Assembly (NCBI RefSeq): GCF_001956985.1 | Contig: NZ_CP019082.1 | Coordinates: 5,270,001 to 5,334,000 of the forward strand | Direction: 5' to 3' | DNA length: 64,000 nt | From: Paludisphaera borealis | GTDB taxonomy: Bacteria; Planctomycetota; Planctomycetia; Isosphaerales; Isosphaeraceae | Part shown: one piece after another, positions 63,882 to 64,000 of the stretch | How positions within the stretch are numbered: the stretch's first letter is position 1 | Layout: every line of letters starts with the position of its first letter | Notes under the pieces: generated by a model | Databases searched by the model: none | Told to the model about the DNA's origin: nothing | Seen by the model: the letters and a program-made list of their open reading frames with translations, nothing else | Program-made: the position numbers and the translations under genes

Positions 63882-64000
63882 TCAGGTGCTCGTATAGTCG
63901 ATCAACTGCGCGATCATGCTCTTCAGGTCGCGGCGATGGACGATGCGGTCGATGAAGCCGTGCTGGAGGTGGAATTCGCTGGTCTGAAACCCCTGGGGGA
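63882..64000 (-). CDS. accD: Acetyl-CoA carboxylase carboxyltransferase beta subunit, C-terminal fragment (runs off window)
   Basis: Only the last ~38 codons are in the window: [20 protein letters not shown] followed by [15 protein letters not shown] matches the AccD C-terminus (E. coli-type LPEGFQRSEFLLEHGAID and VHRREMR). It catalyses carboxyl transfer to acetyl-CoA, the first step of fatty acid synthesis. Gene continues past base 64000. Confidence 0.8.
   Translation of the reverse strand, partial: PQGFQTSEFHLQHGFIDRIVHRRDLKSMIAQLIDYTST

Overview
The window looks like a chromosome segment of a planctomycete, most likely of the Isosphaeraceae (Singulisphaera/Paludisphaera-like). GC content and third-position GC are high throughout. 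Planctomycete hallmarks include a DUF1559 pseudopilin-like protein with [13 protein letters not shown], a Tat-exported DUF1501 protein, a large DUF1549/DUF1553 cytochrome-like protein, a LEPR-type N-terminal box on a carbonic anhydrase, DUF4198 and DUF1326 proteins, and many small lineage-specific proteins. Three Raetz-pathway genes (lpxB, lpxD, lpxI) show that lipid A is made. No rRNA or tRNA gene and no prophage was recognised.

Layout. 0-4 kb: an S24/XRE repressor-like protein, a sigma-54-activator-like protein that has lost its key motifs, and an exported alpha-carbonic anhydrase cut by an in-frame TAA. 4-7 kb: a lone CRISPR-repeat-like 32-mer, lpxB and a membrane protein. 7-11 kb: a one-strand run of a cysteine-rich secreted protein, DUF1559, a CPC redoxin, a cytochrome-c'-like protein and DUF4198, possibly an envelope redox or metal-handling module. 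11-18 kb: small envelope proteins, a CYTH protein, a large SPFH/flotillin protein, a calcineurin-like phosphoesterase, CsrA and two small hypotheticals. 18-27 kb: a DUF255 thioredoxin-like protein, an S41 protease, tsaD, a HAD phosphatase, lpxD and lpxI. 26.6-27.4 kb holds no convincing gene.

27-31 kb: a stress-type membrane protein, then a DUF1501 gene split by an IS110-family element whose 270-nt non-coding leader is a good bridge-RNA candidate. 31-38.6 kb: a cytidylate-kinase-like protein, NagB-like and FAH-family enzymes, and a minus-strand signalling/TPR block (ANTAR response regulator, small BON-like protein, sensorless histidine kinase, TPR lipoprotein), then a MaoC-like protein. 38.7-45 kb: two translationally coupled alkaline-phosphatase-superfamily enzymes, LemA, an alpha/beta-hydrolase lipoprotein and a NUDIX protein. 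45-50 kb: a 13-repeat TPR protein and DUF1549/DUF1553. 50-56 kb: a membrane-anchored excisionase-type HTH protein with acidic repeats, a coiled-coil lipoprotein, DUF1326 and an M48 protease. 56-60 kb: an NtrB/NtrC-type two-component pair with intact sigma-54 motifs. 60-64 kb: a Tat-exported protein, rnhA, lexA, a PIG-L deacetylase and the 3' end of accD.

The most unusual items are the IS110 insertion with its structured leader, a three-copy family of 80-105-bp palindromic elements (about 27.3, 32.2 and 42.3 kb), the isolated CRISPR-like repeat, the interrupted carbonic anhydrase, the degenerate enhancer-binding-like protein, and the membrane-tethered excisionase-HTH protein.
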